Positions 21,431 through 29,935 of a DNA stretch of 50,471 bases are shown one piece after another. Source of the DNA: a virus; IMG/VR virus record IMGVR_UViG_3300017746_001999, positions 1 to 50,471 of that record; one strand, written 5' to 3'. Numbering within the stretch: the first letter of the stretch is position 1; each line of letters starts with the position of its first letter. The position numbers and the translations under genes are program-made. The notes below the pieces were generated by a model. That model did no database searches. It saw nothing but the letters and a program-made list of their open reading frames with translations, and was not told the origin of the DNA.

Positions 21431-23940
21431 ACGAAAAACTCCTCTAGTGTCATTGTATCTTCATGCCGCCAACCGATAGCAGACAGAATAGGATCTAGAG
21501 GATCTAGGAACGTCTTCTCAAACTGCTTCTCGTAGTCGATGTAGTTATGTAGCTTCATCTCTTGAGGAAGGTACTGCGGAAATCCAATAGCATTCTCTTT
21601 GATAGGATTAGGAAGTCGCATATAAGCAAACTTGATCTTCTCACCATTTTGGATAATGCCATATCTTTTGTCTAGTCCCAAACGCTTTATCTCGTTATTG
21701 TAGTTGATAGCACCACGCACATGTATAGGACAAGACTTCTTATATGGCTTATTACCATTCCGACTTGTAGGTATATCAATCCACTTGTCAACATCACTTA
21801 CTCCACGTGGAAACGATACTTCTTCGGGAGAAAGTGTATTAAACTCTTTTCTGAATTCCGAGATATATTGCTGAGTGGTTTGTTCCGTTCCGCTAATGAT
21901 AACCTTAAAGATCTCTTTGAGTTTGGTACGGACAACCATAGGTGTAGAAGACTTGATAGCCTCAATGCCCATGATCTTAAGTTTAGGTTCAGCATATTGA
22001 ACACCTTCGTTGTTGTGTACGTTTAGAATGTATCTCTTCTTAGCAGTCCAGATACCACGGTTAGCGATAACCTCACGCTCCATAACCATACGTGGCATGT
22101 AAGCGTTCATATGAGTAAAGAGTTCTGAATAAGCAACTTCTAGCTTCTTGACGAAATGCTCTTCACATATCTTATCTAGACCTTTGACTGGATCCTTCAG
22201 ACCTAGCTTATTGACAATATCATTGAAGGAAACATATAGAGAGTCGGTGTCAATTGCAATCACATAGTCTTCATCTTCTGTTTTGAGAATAGAATTCATC
22301 TCTTTGTTAACAGCCTTCTCTGCCCACATAATGGACAACTGACCAGACAATGTTATACCTTCTGCCATACGCAAATCATAGTAACGGAAGTATCTATTAC
22401 CTAATGCGCCATACAAAGAGTTGAGTAAGATCTTAATAGCCATCTGTTGGTTTTCGAGATTGTTGATAAGTTTCTCGTCTTCAATAGAGCCTGTCTTCTC
22501 GAAACGTTTCTTGGCTTCAATCATCTTACCCTTAACAGATTTACGTTCTGCGTAGTAATCCACAATGATCTTTGGTAGAATACCTTGCTTGTCTTTACGG
22601 TACTGAGATCCGTTAGCCGCCACTGAGTATTCACTCGCTGCAGGGCTTCCGTTCAAGTAACGCTCAACCCCATGGTCTAACATACCGGGCATAAGTGTCT
22701 CAGGCGACATGTTATATTGTACAATTAAGTTAGGATACAGTGAAGCCAAGTCAAAAGATACTACCCAATCGTGAGAACCTACCATAGGATCTTTAACATA
22801 ACCACCTGGGTAAGATGTCTTAGGATGATCTTGCATAGGTGGTACGATGATATTGTCTAGTGACAACTTTCTATAGATGATCGAGTCCCATATAGCAGTT
22901 GTACCAAATGTATCGGATACGTTAACACCACCACGATATGTCATAGTAAGAACTAGGGCAATCAACCCCATCTTCTCGTCAATTCTCTCCACAACTTGAA
23001 CATCACGGATGTTATAGTCAATGAACTTTTGGTGATCATTCTTATACAACTCATGAAGAGATCCATGCTCCTCATAGGATAACTTACGTTCACCTAGAAC
23101 TGTGTGTGCAATATGATCTAGAGCATAGGACTCTTGAGTTCCATAGCTATAGCCAAACTTCTTAAACAACTCCATATAGTCGGCTTGTTGAATACCAATA
23201 AGATCGTAGAACTGATGCTCTCTACCCATTATGGTTTTGTTACGATCATTAACCATCTTCCAAGGGGATAGTCGTTTAACTGCCGCAGGGCTTCCGATAC
23301 GATACAGTCGATTTACTAGGTAAGGTATGTCAAAGAATTTGATGTTCCAACCTGTAATGATATCAGGTGTATTCTTCTCCCAATATGCAAGAAACTTTGT
23401 AAGCAACTCTTCTTCGCTTGCGCACTTTGTATATTGAATAAGGTCATCACCCATCTTAAGTTCTGACTTCTCGTGATCATAGTCATCAAGACCCCAAACA
23501 CGATAGACACGAGACTTACTAGATTTTAAGGCAATTGAGATAACAGGAAACAATGCATCTTCTGGCTTAGGGAAACCTTCTTCAGAAGCAACCTCAATAT
23601 CGAAGTTGACAATGTTTACATACTCTTTCTTAAACTTGATATCTGTGGGGAAACGCTCAGTGATAAACTGTGAGACATAGTTGTGATTTCCATAGATCTT
23701 GAATGCCTCAAGTTCTTTGTACTTGTCACGAAAGTCATTGGCTTCACGCATAGAAGGAAACCGTTTGGGCTGTAGAGGCCATCCATCAAGTCCACGGCAA
23801 GGTGGATTGTCTTTGTCTTGGGACGTAATATACAAAGTAGGTTCATACTTGATTCGCTTTTCTATAGCGGCACCGTTATCGTTGTAACCCCGATATAATA
23901 GCGAATTACCATACTTGTTGATAGATGTGTAAAATGACAT
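21427..23940 (-). CDS. gp43: DNA polymerase gp43 (family B)
   Basis: An 837-residue replicative polymerase. The 3'-5' exonuclease has Exo I D114/E116 (FDIEVAS), Exo II D204 (GWNIKFFD) and Exo III Y309xxxD313. The polymerase domain has motif A D397-LASLYP, motif B K503...NSLYG (507-511) and motif C D564-T-D566-S. All catalytic residues are intact. It is somewhat shorter than T4 gp43 (898). It is driven by a sigma70-like promoter just upstream and is a likely target of RegA repression, as in T4. Confidence 0.98.
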   Translation of the reverse strand: MSFYTSINKYGNSLLYRGYNDNGAAIEKRIKYEPTLYITSQDKDNPPCRGLDGWPLQPKRFPSMREANDFRDKYKELEAFKIYGNHNYVSQFITERFPTDIKFKKEYVNIVNFDIEVASEEGFPKPEDALFPVISIALKSSKSRVYRVWGLDDYDHEKSELKMGDDLIQYTKCASEEELLTKFLAYWEKNTPDIITGWNIKFFDIPYLVNRLYRIGSPAAVKRLSPWKMVNDRNKTIMGREHQFYDLIGIQQADYMELFKKFGYSYGTQESYALDHIAHTVLGERKLSYEEHGSLHELYKNDHQKFIDYNIRDVQVVERIDEKMGLIALVLTMTYRGGVNVSDTFGTTAIWDSIIYRKLSLDNIIVPPMQDHPKTSYPGGYVKDPMVGSHDWVVSFDLASLYPNLIVQYNMSPETLMPGMLDHGVERYLNGSPAASEYSVAANGSQYRKDKQGILPKIIVDYYAERKSVKGKMIEAKKRFEKTGSIEDEKLINNLENQQMAIKILLNSLYGALGNRYFRYYDLRMAEGITLSGQLSIMWAEKAVNKEMNSILKTEDEDYVIAIDTDSLYVSFNDIVNKLGLKDPVKGLDKICEEHFVKKLEVAYSELFTHMNAYMPRMVMEREVIANRGIWTAKKRYILNVHNNEGVQYAEPKLKIMGIEAIKSSTPMVVRTKLKEIFKVIISGTEQTTQQYISEFRKEFNTLSPEEVSFPRGVSDVDKWIDIPTSRNGNKPYKKSCPIHVRGAINYNNEIKRLGLDKRYGIIQNGEKIKFAYMRLPNPIKENAIGFPQYLPQEMKLHNYIDYEKQFEKTFLDPLDPILSAIGWRHEDTMTLEEFFV

Positions 23941-23965
23941 TTAGAATCCTTCAGTTGTTAGTCAC

Positions 23966-23994
23966 ATTATATAATAGATTGACACAAATGTCAA
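23966..23994 (-). promoter_or_regulatory. Early sigma70 consensus promoter of gp43
   Basis: Minus strand: -35 TTGACA (23994-23989), 17-base spacer, -10 TATAAT (23971-23966), a full consensus match. It lies directly after the terminator of the DUF1127-type genes. Confidence 0.9.
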
Positions 23995-23996
23995 AT

Positions 23997-24019
23997 GAAA
24001 AAGGGGCTGTTAAGCCCCT
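23997..24019 (-). terminator. Rho-independent terminator
   Basis: Minus strand: a 7-bp GC-rich stem AGGGGCT/AGCCCCT (24019-24013 and 24008-24002) with a four-base loop, followed by TTTTT. It ends the Hsp20/DUF1127 transcript just before the gp43 promoter. Confidence 0.9.
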
Positions 24020-24027
24020 CTTTATCT

Positions 24028-24198
24028 TTATAGATCTTTACTATCCGTTAGCATGAGATACTTAGCTTCTTCGTAATAGCCCATTCTATGCAATTCGGAT
24101 GCGGCACGAGCCTTACCTACTGATAGAAAGAAGCCGTTAAAGCCACTAAATAACCCACTCAATGGGGCATTGACGAAGTTTAGAATTGCTGTAGACAT
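24028..24198 (-). CDS. Small hypothetical protein with DUF1127-like C-terminus (56 aa)
   Basis: A 56-residue frame, MSTAILNFVNAPLSGLFSGF..., whose second half (KARAASELHRMGYYEEAKYLM) resembles the C-terminal helix pattern of small DUF1127-like host proteins. The ATG at 24198 overlaps the preceding stop as TAATG, with GGAT upstream. A terminator follows the stop by nine bases. Function unknown; the resemblance is weak. Confidence 0.6.
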   Translation of the reverse strand: MSTAILNFVNAPLSGLFSGFNGFFLSVGKARAASELHRMGYYEEAKYLMLTDSKDL

Positions 24199-24485
24199 TA
24201 TACTGATCCTTTTAAGTTTGCGTTTACTTCAACTGCTTCGACAAATTCGTCACTGAAGTTGATACGGTTCTTTAAATGATCAATGTGTCCATGAGCCATA
24301 CCGTAAATATCACCTCTACACAAACCAATATCTTGTAGGTCTGCATTACTTAGTTTGTTCAACTCATTAATAGTTTTACGCACTAGAGATTTATGTTTAT
24401 GATGTGCTCTCAGAGATCTGAAAGTTTCTAAAATTGTTTCGATTGCCCGAATCGAAAAGCTATGGGCTGTTAGTATGTGTTGCAT
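24198..24485 (-). CDS. DUF1127-domain protein
   Basis: A 95-residue protein with a DUF1127 core at about 50-75 (INELNKLSNADLQDIGLCRGDI), the xxLxxLsdxxLxDIGLxRxDI pattern. DUF1127 proteins are abundant in Alphaproteobacteria, where small members act in RNA turnover and stress responses. The ATG at 24485 follows AGAGGA; the longer frame starts inside the hsp20 gene. It overlaps hsp20 by 26 bases. Probably host-derived; a role in shifting host RNA metabolism is speculative. Confidence 0.75.
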   Translation of the reverse strand: MQHILTAHSFSIRAIETILETFRSLRAHHKHKSLVRKTINELNKLSNADLQDIGLCRGDIYGMAHGHIDHLKNRINFSDEFVEAVEVNANLKGSV

Positions 24486-24915
24486 TAGGTTTATCCTCTG
24501 AACCAATATTGATTTTACGAGGACGCTGATCTTCTGGGATGATAAACTTCAATTGAATTGCTAGAATACCGTCTTGAATATCGGCTCCGTGCACTTGCAC
24601 GTGTTCTGATAGCCTAAAGGTGCGTTTGAACTTCTTAGTGGAAATACCACGGTGAACGTATTCACGACCTTTTGTTTTGTGTTCTCCAGTTACAGTTAAT
24701 GTCCGTTCATGCAACTCAATGTCAATTCCCTCTTTACTGAAACCTGCGACTGCTAACTCAATAAGATAGTCACTCTCAGATGTCTTGAGGATATTGTGAG
24801 GTGGGTAATGATCATGGGCATGTTTGGTAACATGATCCAATTCTTTAAAAAGGTGATCAAAGCCCACGAATGCGGCGGATGGAAATAGCCCTGTGGCTGT
24901 AGTTTTGCTTATCAT
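24460..24915 (-). CDS. Small heat-shock protein Hsp20
   Basis: A 151-residue alpha-crystallin-type chaperone. The alpha-crystallin domain (about 38-130) shows YLIELAVAGFSKEGIDIEL, LTVTGEHK, YVHRGISTKKFKRTFRLSEHV and a GILAIQL strand, close to the IbpA pattern. It has a long hydrophilic tail after the IxI-like KINIG. The ATG at 24915 is preceded by AGGAG; the frame upstream of it is spurious. Hsp20 genes are common in marine T4-like phages and are thought to help fold or protect virion proteins. Confidence 0.93.
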   Translation of the reverse strand: MISKTTATGLFPSAAFVGFDHLFKELDHVTKHAHDHYPPHNILKTSESDYLIELAVAGFSKEGIDIELHERTLTVTGEHKTKGREYVHRGISTKKFKRTFRLSEHVQVHGADIQDGILAIQLKFIIPEDQRPRKINIGSEDKPNATHTNSP

Positions 24916-24995
24916 AATAGTTTCTCCTGTAAAGCAAGAAGGGGTTAGTAGCCAGATCATCTGCACTACGCCCTTATTTAGTCATTTGTTAATTT

Positions 24996-25367
24996 TTACT
25001 TATTGCCTATGTTGTACTTGGGACATAGTTCCCACTTCACCTTCTCTTTGAAGGGAATGATTTTAATCTGTCTTAATGCCGCCAGTGGTTCTACATTCTG
25101 ACCAGATACAATTGTAACCAAACCCCAATCGGACATTAGAGTTGCAATTGTATTACGTCTAGCCAGATCGTTCTCTTCCAAGTTTGACTTCTTACCATCT
25201 AGTAAGAACAGTTCCTTGAAGTGTACGATAAAGTATCTACCCTGTTTGTGCAGAATATGACAAGATTGAAATAGTTTGTTATCTTTCCTACTAGCTACAC
25301 CGATACGAGTCAACGTTTCCCTAATCTTAAGGAAGTCATCTGGTTCATTTAGAGTGATTTCAAGCAT
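24996..25367 (-). CDS. regA: RegA translational repressor
   Basis: A 123-residue protein nearly the same length as T4 RegA (122). It matches RegA along its length: MLEITLNEPDDFLKIRETL, QSCHILHKQGRYFIVHFKE, RRNTIATLMSDWGLVTIV and the C-terminal KWELCPKYNIGN. RegA binds start regions of early mRNAs and blocks ribosomes, controlling the replication genes. I chose the ATG at 25367 because it aligns with the family start; a GTG at 25412 would add 15 residues and overlap gp62. It sits next to gp62 and gp44, as in T4. Confidence 0.94.
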   Translation of the reverse strand: MLEITLNEPDDFLKIRETLTRIGVASRKDNKLFQSCHILHKQGRYFIVHFKELFLLDGKKSNLEENDLARRNTIATLMSDWGLVTIVSGQNVEPLAALRQIKIIPFKEKVKWELCPKYNIGNK

Positions 25368-25392
25368 ATGCTTGGGGTTCCACTCCACAATC

Positions 25393-25788
25393 TTAGTTTC
25401 TTCGTTTTCCACCCTTATTCACCTTATTCTTTATTATAGTTAATTTCTCAGGTGACAATAGAGTCAAAGCTTGTCGGGCTAGTTCGTTATTATACCCATA
25501 ATATTCCTTGACAGCATCAATATCACTTTCAGTGGACGGTTTCGTCCATTTAGAGAAACGTTTCCGTTTCCTGATGATATTTATAAGAAAATCAAATTGT
25601 AGTTTGCTGTCTAGGTGGTGATAGAAGTTCATTTCATTAGCCGCACGAACTGTGTCTGGAAAGTAACTTAATGATCTATTGATCATAAAAGAAGAATATG
25701 ACTTCTCGGTCATATCATCAATCATAATGTTCTTTTTGCTATGATTTATAGCAGTTGTGAAATCAAAAGGACTTAAAGCTTTACTCAT
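25393..25788 (-). CDS. gp62: Clamp-loader small subunit gp62
   Basis: A 131-residue protein recognised by its place between gp44 and RegA and by segments such as SPFDFTTAINHSKKNI and FDFLINIIRKRKRFSKW. In T4, gp62 joins four gp44 subunits to load the gp45 clamp. T4 gp62 has 187 residues, so this is a short form, as I recall for other marine T4-likes. It overlaps the glutaredoxin gene by eight bases. Confidence 0.85.
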   Translation of the reverse strand: MSKALSPFDFTTAINHSKKNIMIDDMTEKSYSSFMINRSLSYFPDTVRAANEMNFYHHLDSKLQFDFLINIIRKRKRFSKWTKPSTESDIDAVKEYYGYNNELARQALTLLSPEKLTIIKNKVNKGGKRRN

Positions 25789-26035
25789 CTATACCACCGT
25801 CCATACCAGGCCATTCTATCCGTTCCATTCTATCAGTTAACTTAGATTCAGTCAAGTCTGTAGAATGTCCTTGTTGAACATCTTTACCTTTATAATATAA
25901 CTGTGGATAAGTCTTGTGACCATTAGGTAGTGGATGATTGTTTAAGATCTCATAATCCACACCCCAAGTGTCAAGTTTCTCTTGAAGCATATGACAATAC
26001 ACGCAACGATCTTTGGTAAATAGTACAAGTTTCAT
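25781..26035 (-). CDS. Glutaredoxin
   Basis: An 84-residue glutaredoxin with the active-site CVYC at residues 11-14 and the TYPQLYYKGK cis-Pro region. It would supply electrons to ribonucleotide reductase or reduce disulphides, comparable to T4 NrdC. It is set between gp44 and gp62, overlapping both. Confidence 0.92.
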   Translation of the reverse strand: MKLVLFTKDRCVYCHMLQEKLDTWGVDYEILNNHPLPNGHKTYPQLYYKGKDVQQGHSTDLTESKLTDRMERIEWPGMDGGIDE

Positions 26036-26973
26036 TATGTAAACTCCACGTTAGCCATAATCTCAGTCATACATGCAACAACGTTTAGCTCATGATCTGC
26101 GACAAAGGCATTCTTGTATTGATAATCAGCTAGGATCAATACTAATTGAGGGATTGATTGTGGTGCTACCTTCTCTGACATAGAGTCGTAAATACCACGA
26201 AAGATAGCTGAAGCATCAACATCAATATTGTTAACTACCCATGTACGCATCTTCTTAAAGTTCTTAGTCTTCAGATGATCTAAGAGATCGTTATACTGAT
26301 TACTAGTACCCACCATGCGAGTGCCAACAACCAAGTGCCCGCTTGTTCCAGATCTTTGGGCTTCGTTGAGTATACGCCGCCAATCGGGAGCGTGTTTAAG
26401 TATAATCTCTGCCGCTTCTTTTGTTTCATATGTTACACCTTCGGTCTTCAATATGCTACAAAGACGCTTTAGGAAACCTTCTGCCAACCCTGCCATTTGT
26501 TTCTTAGTTGTATTAAATTCATACACACCACAACGTGAGTGTAGGGGTTCGATGATACGGTTCTTGAAGTTACACGTCAGAATGAACCGACAATTATTCG
26601 AGAACTCTTCTATAAAACCACGCAATGCTGGTTGCGTAGATTGTGGGTTTAAATAGTCAGCCTCATCTAGAATAACAACTTTGTAGCCACCTTGCAATGA
26701 TACAGACGAAGCAAATTGCTTAATCTTACCACGCAAGGTTTCAATGTTACCTTCTTCAGATCCATTAACTAAAATGTAATCTAAGTCTAGTTCATTACAT
26801 AGTGCTTTAGCTACAGTTGTCTTACCTAGACCTGCTGTACCAGTGAAGAGCATATTAGGAACTTCACCGCTTTCAACAATACCTTTGAAGGTATTCTTTA
26901 GGTCTTTTGGTAGGATAGTATCTTCTATAGTCTTTGGGCGATACTTCTCTACCCATAAAAAGTCTTTTGACAT
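26035..26973 (-). CDS. gp44: Clamp-loader large subunit gp44
   Basis: A 312-residue AAA+ ATPase. Walker A is GTAGLGKT (45-52), Walker B DEAD (103-106), and the SRC arginine-finger motif appears as HSRCGVYEF. It opens and loads the gp45 clamp with gp62. Length equals T4 gp44 (319) closely. A sigma70-like promoter lies 26 bases upstream. Confidence 0.97.
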   Translation of the reverse strand: MSKDFLWVEKYRPKTIEDTILPKDLKNTFKGIVESGEVPNMLFTGTAGLGKTTVAKALCNELDLDYILVNGSEEGNIETLRGKIKQFASSVSLQGGYKVVILDEADYLNPQSTQPALRGFIEEFSNNCRFILTCNFKNRIIEPLHSRCGVYEFNTTKKQMAGLAEGFLKRLCSILKTEGVTYETKEAAEIILKHAPDWRRILNEAQRSGTSGHLVVGTRMVGTSNQYNDLLDHLKTKNFKKMRTWVVNNIDVDASAIFRGIYDSMSEKVAPQSIPQLVLILADYQYKNAFVADHELNVVACMTEIMANVEFT

Positions 26974-26998
26974 TCACAGTCTCCATGATCAAGATTTC

Positions 26999-27027
26999 AT
27001 TATATAATAGTTTGGAGTGGTTGTAAA
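26999..27027 (-). promoter_or_regulatory. Early sigma70-like promoter of gp44
   Basis: Minus strand: -35 TTTACA (27027-27022), 17-base spacer, -10 TATAAT (27004-26999). It is placed right after the 73-residue gene, so gp44, glutaredoxin, gp62 and regA can be transcribed independently of gp45. Confidence 0.85.
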
Positions 27028-27034
27028 CATCAGT

Positions 27035-27256
27035 TTACGAAGTGCCTTCCTTTGCTTCAAATGCTTCAGACATAGAAATAGCTTGAATAGATTGATCACG
27101 TAGTGTTCCAATCGTTGATAGCTCTTCTCCACGGAAACCGCCACGTTGAACAATAGCATCAATAACAGCAACGGTACTTCGACCAATTTGAGCCATCAAT
27201 TGATAAGCTTGTGCATGTTCATTGGGTGTTGGGGTTGGGGTATTTTTACTCATCAT
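27035..27256 (-). CDS. Hypothetical protein downstream of gp45 (73 aa)
   Basis: A 73-residue protein (MMSKNTPTPTPNEHAQAYQL...) with a Thr/Pro-rich start and a helical rest (AQAYQLMAQIGRSTVAVIDAIVQRGG). No motif recognised. It overlaps the gp45 stop by one base, so it is co-translated with the clamp. A small gene here is common in marine T4-likes as far as I recall; role unknown. Confidence 0.65.
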   Translation of the reverse strand: MMSKNTPTPTPNEHAQAYQLMAQIGRSTVAVIDAIVQRGGFRGEELSTIGTLRDQSIQAISMSEAFEAKEGTS

Positions 27257-27933
27257 TAAACTCCGTATGTTGATGTTTTTTCAAATGCAATCCAATAAGA
27301 GAGACCAAGCTCTTTATTATTGAAGTGCGATATGTTTCTTGTTGAAATGGATACTTCATAGTCTCCTGGGATTATCCGTAGGTTAGCAATAGTAACAATG
27401 AAGTTAAATGTAGCACTAGGGTCAAAATCACCAACTATGTCAATAGAATATGCATTGGAAGTAGCATTTTTACCATCTACTACAGACAGTGTAAGAACAC
27501 CATTAGAACCAGTGATTGATAGTTCAGTATGACCTAATGCAGATGCGGCACGTTTAATGCGACCTAATGTATCTGCATCTAATGTAAAGTTTACATCACC
27601 CCTTGGCATATTCACGTTCCTACGTGGTTTAGTCAACATCTCAGGATCTGAGTAGAAGTACTTGATCTTACTCCTACCAGACGAATCACTGACTGTAAGA
27701 TAGTCATCAGAGAAATCTAGGTTAGGCGTATCGACTAGAGATAGCACCCCAAGAAATGAGTTTAAGTCATAGATCCCAAATGTAGTAGGGAAGTCTTCAA
27801 CGATTTGTGCAGAAGACAAGATGTTAGTTGCTTCCGAAATTGTTCGGATTGTATTACCTTGCTCAATCACCATGTTGGAATTGATTCCTGCATAGTTCTT
27901 TAAGATAGATAAAGTAGTTTCAGATAGTTCCAT
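27256..27933 (-). CDS. gp45: Sliding clamp gp45
   Basis: A 225-residue DNA clamp, the same size as T4 gp45 (228). Strand-rich with internal duplication, including FGIYDLNSFLGVLSL and GDYEVSISTRNISHF. It encircles DNA as a trimer, tethers gp43 and, in T4-like phages, activates gp55-dependent late transcription. It has its own promoter (27963-27991) and GGAG before the ATG. Confidence 0.95.
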   Translation of the reverse strand: MELSETTLSILKNYAGINSNMVIEQGNTIRTISEATNILSSAQIVEDFPTTFGIYDLNSFLGVLSLVDTPNLDFSDDYLTVSDSSGRSKIKYFYSDPEMLTKPRRNVNMPRGDVNFTLDADTLGRIKRAASALGHTELSITGSNGVLTLSVVDGKNATSNAYSIDIVGDFDPSATFNFIVTIANLRIIPGDYEVSISTRNISHFNNKELGLSYWIAFEKTSTYGV

Positions 27934-27962
27934 AGTATGGACTCCATAGTTATAATGTAATA

Positions 27963-27991
27963 AGTATAGCCCAAGTAGAGCTATATGTCAA
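27963..27991 (-). promoter_or_regulatory. Early sigma70-like promoter of gp45
   Basis: Minus strand: -35 TTGACA (27991-27986), 17-base spacer, -10 TATACT (27968-27963). It lies in the gap between gp46 and gp45. Confidence 0.83.
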
Positions 27992-27995
27992 GTGT

Positions 27996-29711
27996 TTACT
28001 TCATCTTACTGAAGTTTTTGTCCTTAAAGAAGGTAACCTTCCGTTCGAACTTTCCGTCTAAGATCTCGCCTTTATGTGAGATAACGAATACATTTGTTTC
28101 GTCTCCAAGACTATATATGATCTTCATTAGATTGTCAACCCCCTCATGATCTAACGAACTATCAAATGTTTCGTCAAGAACCAATAGGTTAGTGGACACA
28201 GAATTCTTCATCTTAGCAATCATACGCCAAGTGAATAGTAGTGCTAGGTCAATACGTTGCTTCTCACCTTCAGAGAACGAATCGTATGAGAATGTATCAC
28301 GATGTCTTGATCGAATAGTCTCATGAAAGTTCTCATCCAAGTTAAAGTGTACAAAGAAGTCTAGTGTTTGTAGATATTGATTAACTAGGTTATTGATGAT
28401 AGGTAAGTATTGTTTAATGATCTTAGTTTTAATACCAGTATCTTTAAGCATCTCACTCATAGCAATGTTGTATGCTAACGATTCATTATCCACCATACGT
28501 GTCTCAAATGCACTCTCACGATCATCATGTAGTGTTTGTAGTACATCACGTTCTTTAGAGATGTCTCCATCCTTACCACGAATAACTTCCATGTTAGCTA
28601 TAAGATCTCCGATATGCGACTGTAATCTAGAGATCTCACGATTGTTTGAATTACTCTCATTTGTTTTCAAAGCAATTGTCTGAACCTTTTCATTCAGATC
28701 TTTAAGCTTCTCTTCAATGATACGTGCCTCATCGTTAGCCTTATTCAAGCCCTCTTTAAGTTCAATTGCACGTGCTTTAGCTTTCTTAAGTTTATCACCT
28801 TTAAGATCCGCATCAATATCCTGTTCGCATGTAGGGCAGTTATCGTTATTATCAAAGAACTTTGCCTCATCACATACTGTCTTAATCTTCTGTGAAATAG
28901 TTGCTTGGAAATGTAACAGTTTTGTTTTGGTGTCGTTAGCAGTTCCTAGATTGTCATGTAGGCCATCAGATAAAGCTTCTATATCTTTACCAAGTTTTTC
29001 ATTCTCTTCCTGTAGCATCATAATACTCTCACGAGACATATCAATCTGTTCTTCATTCTGAGTAATCTGTTCACCACTAAGGTTTTCAACTTCTCGTATA
29101 TACTTCTTCTGTAAATCAATCTTCTCTTGAAATAGATCAATCTCAAATGTAGTCTCACGGATGTTATCTTTGAGCAATGCATTCTTTTCTTTAATCAGAC
29201 CATTCATCTTAGAGAATACACCAATATCCAAAAGATCTTCAATTACTTCACGGCGATGTGGTGAAGACAATTGCATGAATGGTACAAAAGATGATGAACC
29301 AAGTACTACAATCTGATGGAACGATTTGTGATTAAGTTTAAGAATGTTCTGTTCAAGTATCTTTTGGTACTCACGTGAATGGGATGCTTGGTTGAGCATA
29401 TGCCCATCCTTGTAGATCTCAAACACATTAGGTTTAGCACCACGAATAACTTTCCACTCAACTTTACCAATAGAGAACTCTACCTCAACCATACAGTCTT
29501 TCTTGTTGATTGAGTTTACTAGTTGTCCTTTAGAGATATTACGATGTGGTTTACCAAACAAAGCAAAAGAGATACCGTCTAGCATTGTAGACTTACCTGC
29601 ACCATTGTGACCAAGAACTAGAGTAGATTTAGTCTTAACAAAGTCAACAGTAGTCCAGTTGTTACCAGAAGATAATAGGTTCTTATACTTAAGTGTTTTA
29701 AATATGATCAT
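27996..29711 (-). CDS. gp46: Recombination endonuclease subunit gp46 (Rad50/SbcC-like)
   Basis: A 571-residue SMC-type ATPase. Walker A is GHNGAGKS (34-41). Long coiled coils flank a zinc-hook C292xxC295 (NCPTCEQD). The C-terminal half has the ABC signature SFSEGEKQRIDLALLF and Walker B LLVLDETFD. It pairs with gp47 to resect DNA ends for recombination-dependent replication. The start overlaps the 75-residue gene by four bases. Confidence 0.97.
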   Translation of the reverse strand: MIIFKTLKYKNLLSSGNNWTTVDFVKTKSTLVLGHNGAGKSTMLDGISFALFGKPHRNISKGQLVNSINKKDCMVEVEFSIGKVEWKVIRGAKPNVFEIYKDGHMLNQASHSREYQKILEQNILKLNHKSFHQIVVLGSSSFVPFMQLSSPHRREVIEDLLDIGVFSKMNGLIKEKNALLKDNIRETTFEIDLFQEKIDLQKKYIREVENLSGEQITQNEEQIDMSRESIMMLQEENEKLGKDIEALSDGLHDNLGTANDTKTKLLHFQATISQKIKTVCDEAKFFDNNDNCPTCEQDIDADLKGDKLKKAKARAIELKEGLNKANDEARIIEEKLKDLNEKVQTIALKTNESNSNNREISRLQSHIGDLIANMEVIRGKDGDISKERDVLQTLHDDRESAFETRMVDNESLAYNIAMSEMLKDTGIKTKIIKQYLPIINNLVNQYLQTLDFFVHFNLDENFHETIRSRHRDTFSYDSFSEGEKQRIDLALLFTWRMIAKMKNSVSTNLLVLDETFDSSLDHEGVDNLMKIIYSLGDETNVFVISHKGEILDGKFERKVTFFKDKNFSKMK

Positions 29712-29935
29712 GCTACGCCTATCATCTCAACTTCTGCTTCGGTTTCAATCCATAGTTTAGCACCACAAGGTCTAGGTGCATCTGGACGATAAACCATCTT
29801 AGATGTACCTTTAATGTCAACTTCCATACAATATGTAACGTTACGACCCTGTTCTACTCTTACAACAGGTTTCTTCTCGTCACGTTTAGCGTTACGTTGA
29901 ATAATGTTTCTGTTAATGTGTATAATAGTTGTCAT
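29708..29935 (-). CDS. Small conserved protein between gp46 and gp47 (75 aa)
   Basis: A 75-residue basic then acidic protein (MTTIIHINRNIIQRNAKRDEKK...) with a PRPCGAKLWIETEAEV end. It overlaps both recombination genes by four bases. A gene in this position is conserved in other marine T4-likes as I recall, but no function is known to me. Confidence 0.75.
   Translation of the reverse strand: MTTIIHINRNIIQRNAKRDEKKPVVRVEQGRNVTYCMEVDIKGTSKMVYRPDAPRPCGAKLWIETEAEVEMIGVA

Noticed and set aside
25568-25578. TATTTATA-like box inside gp62
   Set aside because: Within a coding region and with no gene start suitably placed downstream on the minus strand; likely chance.
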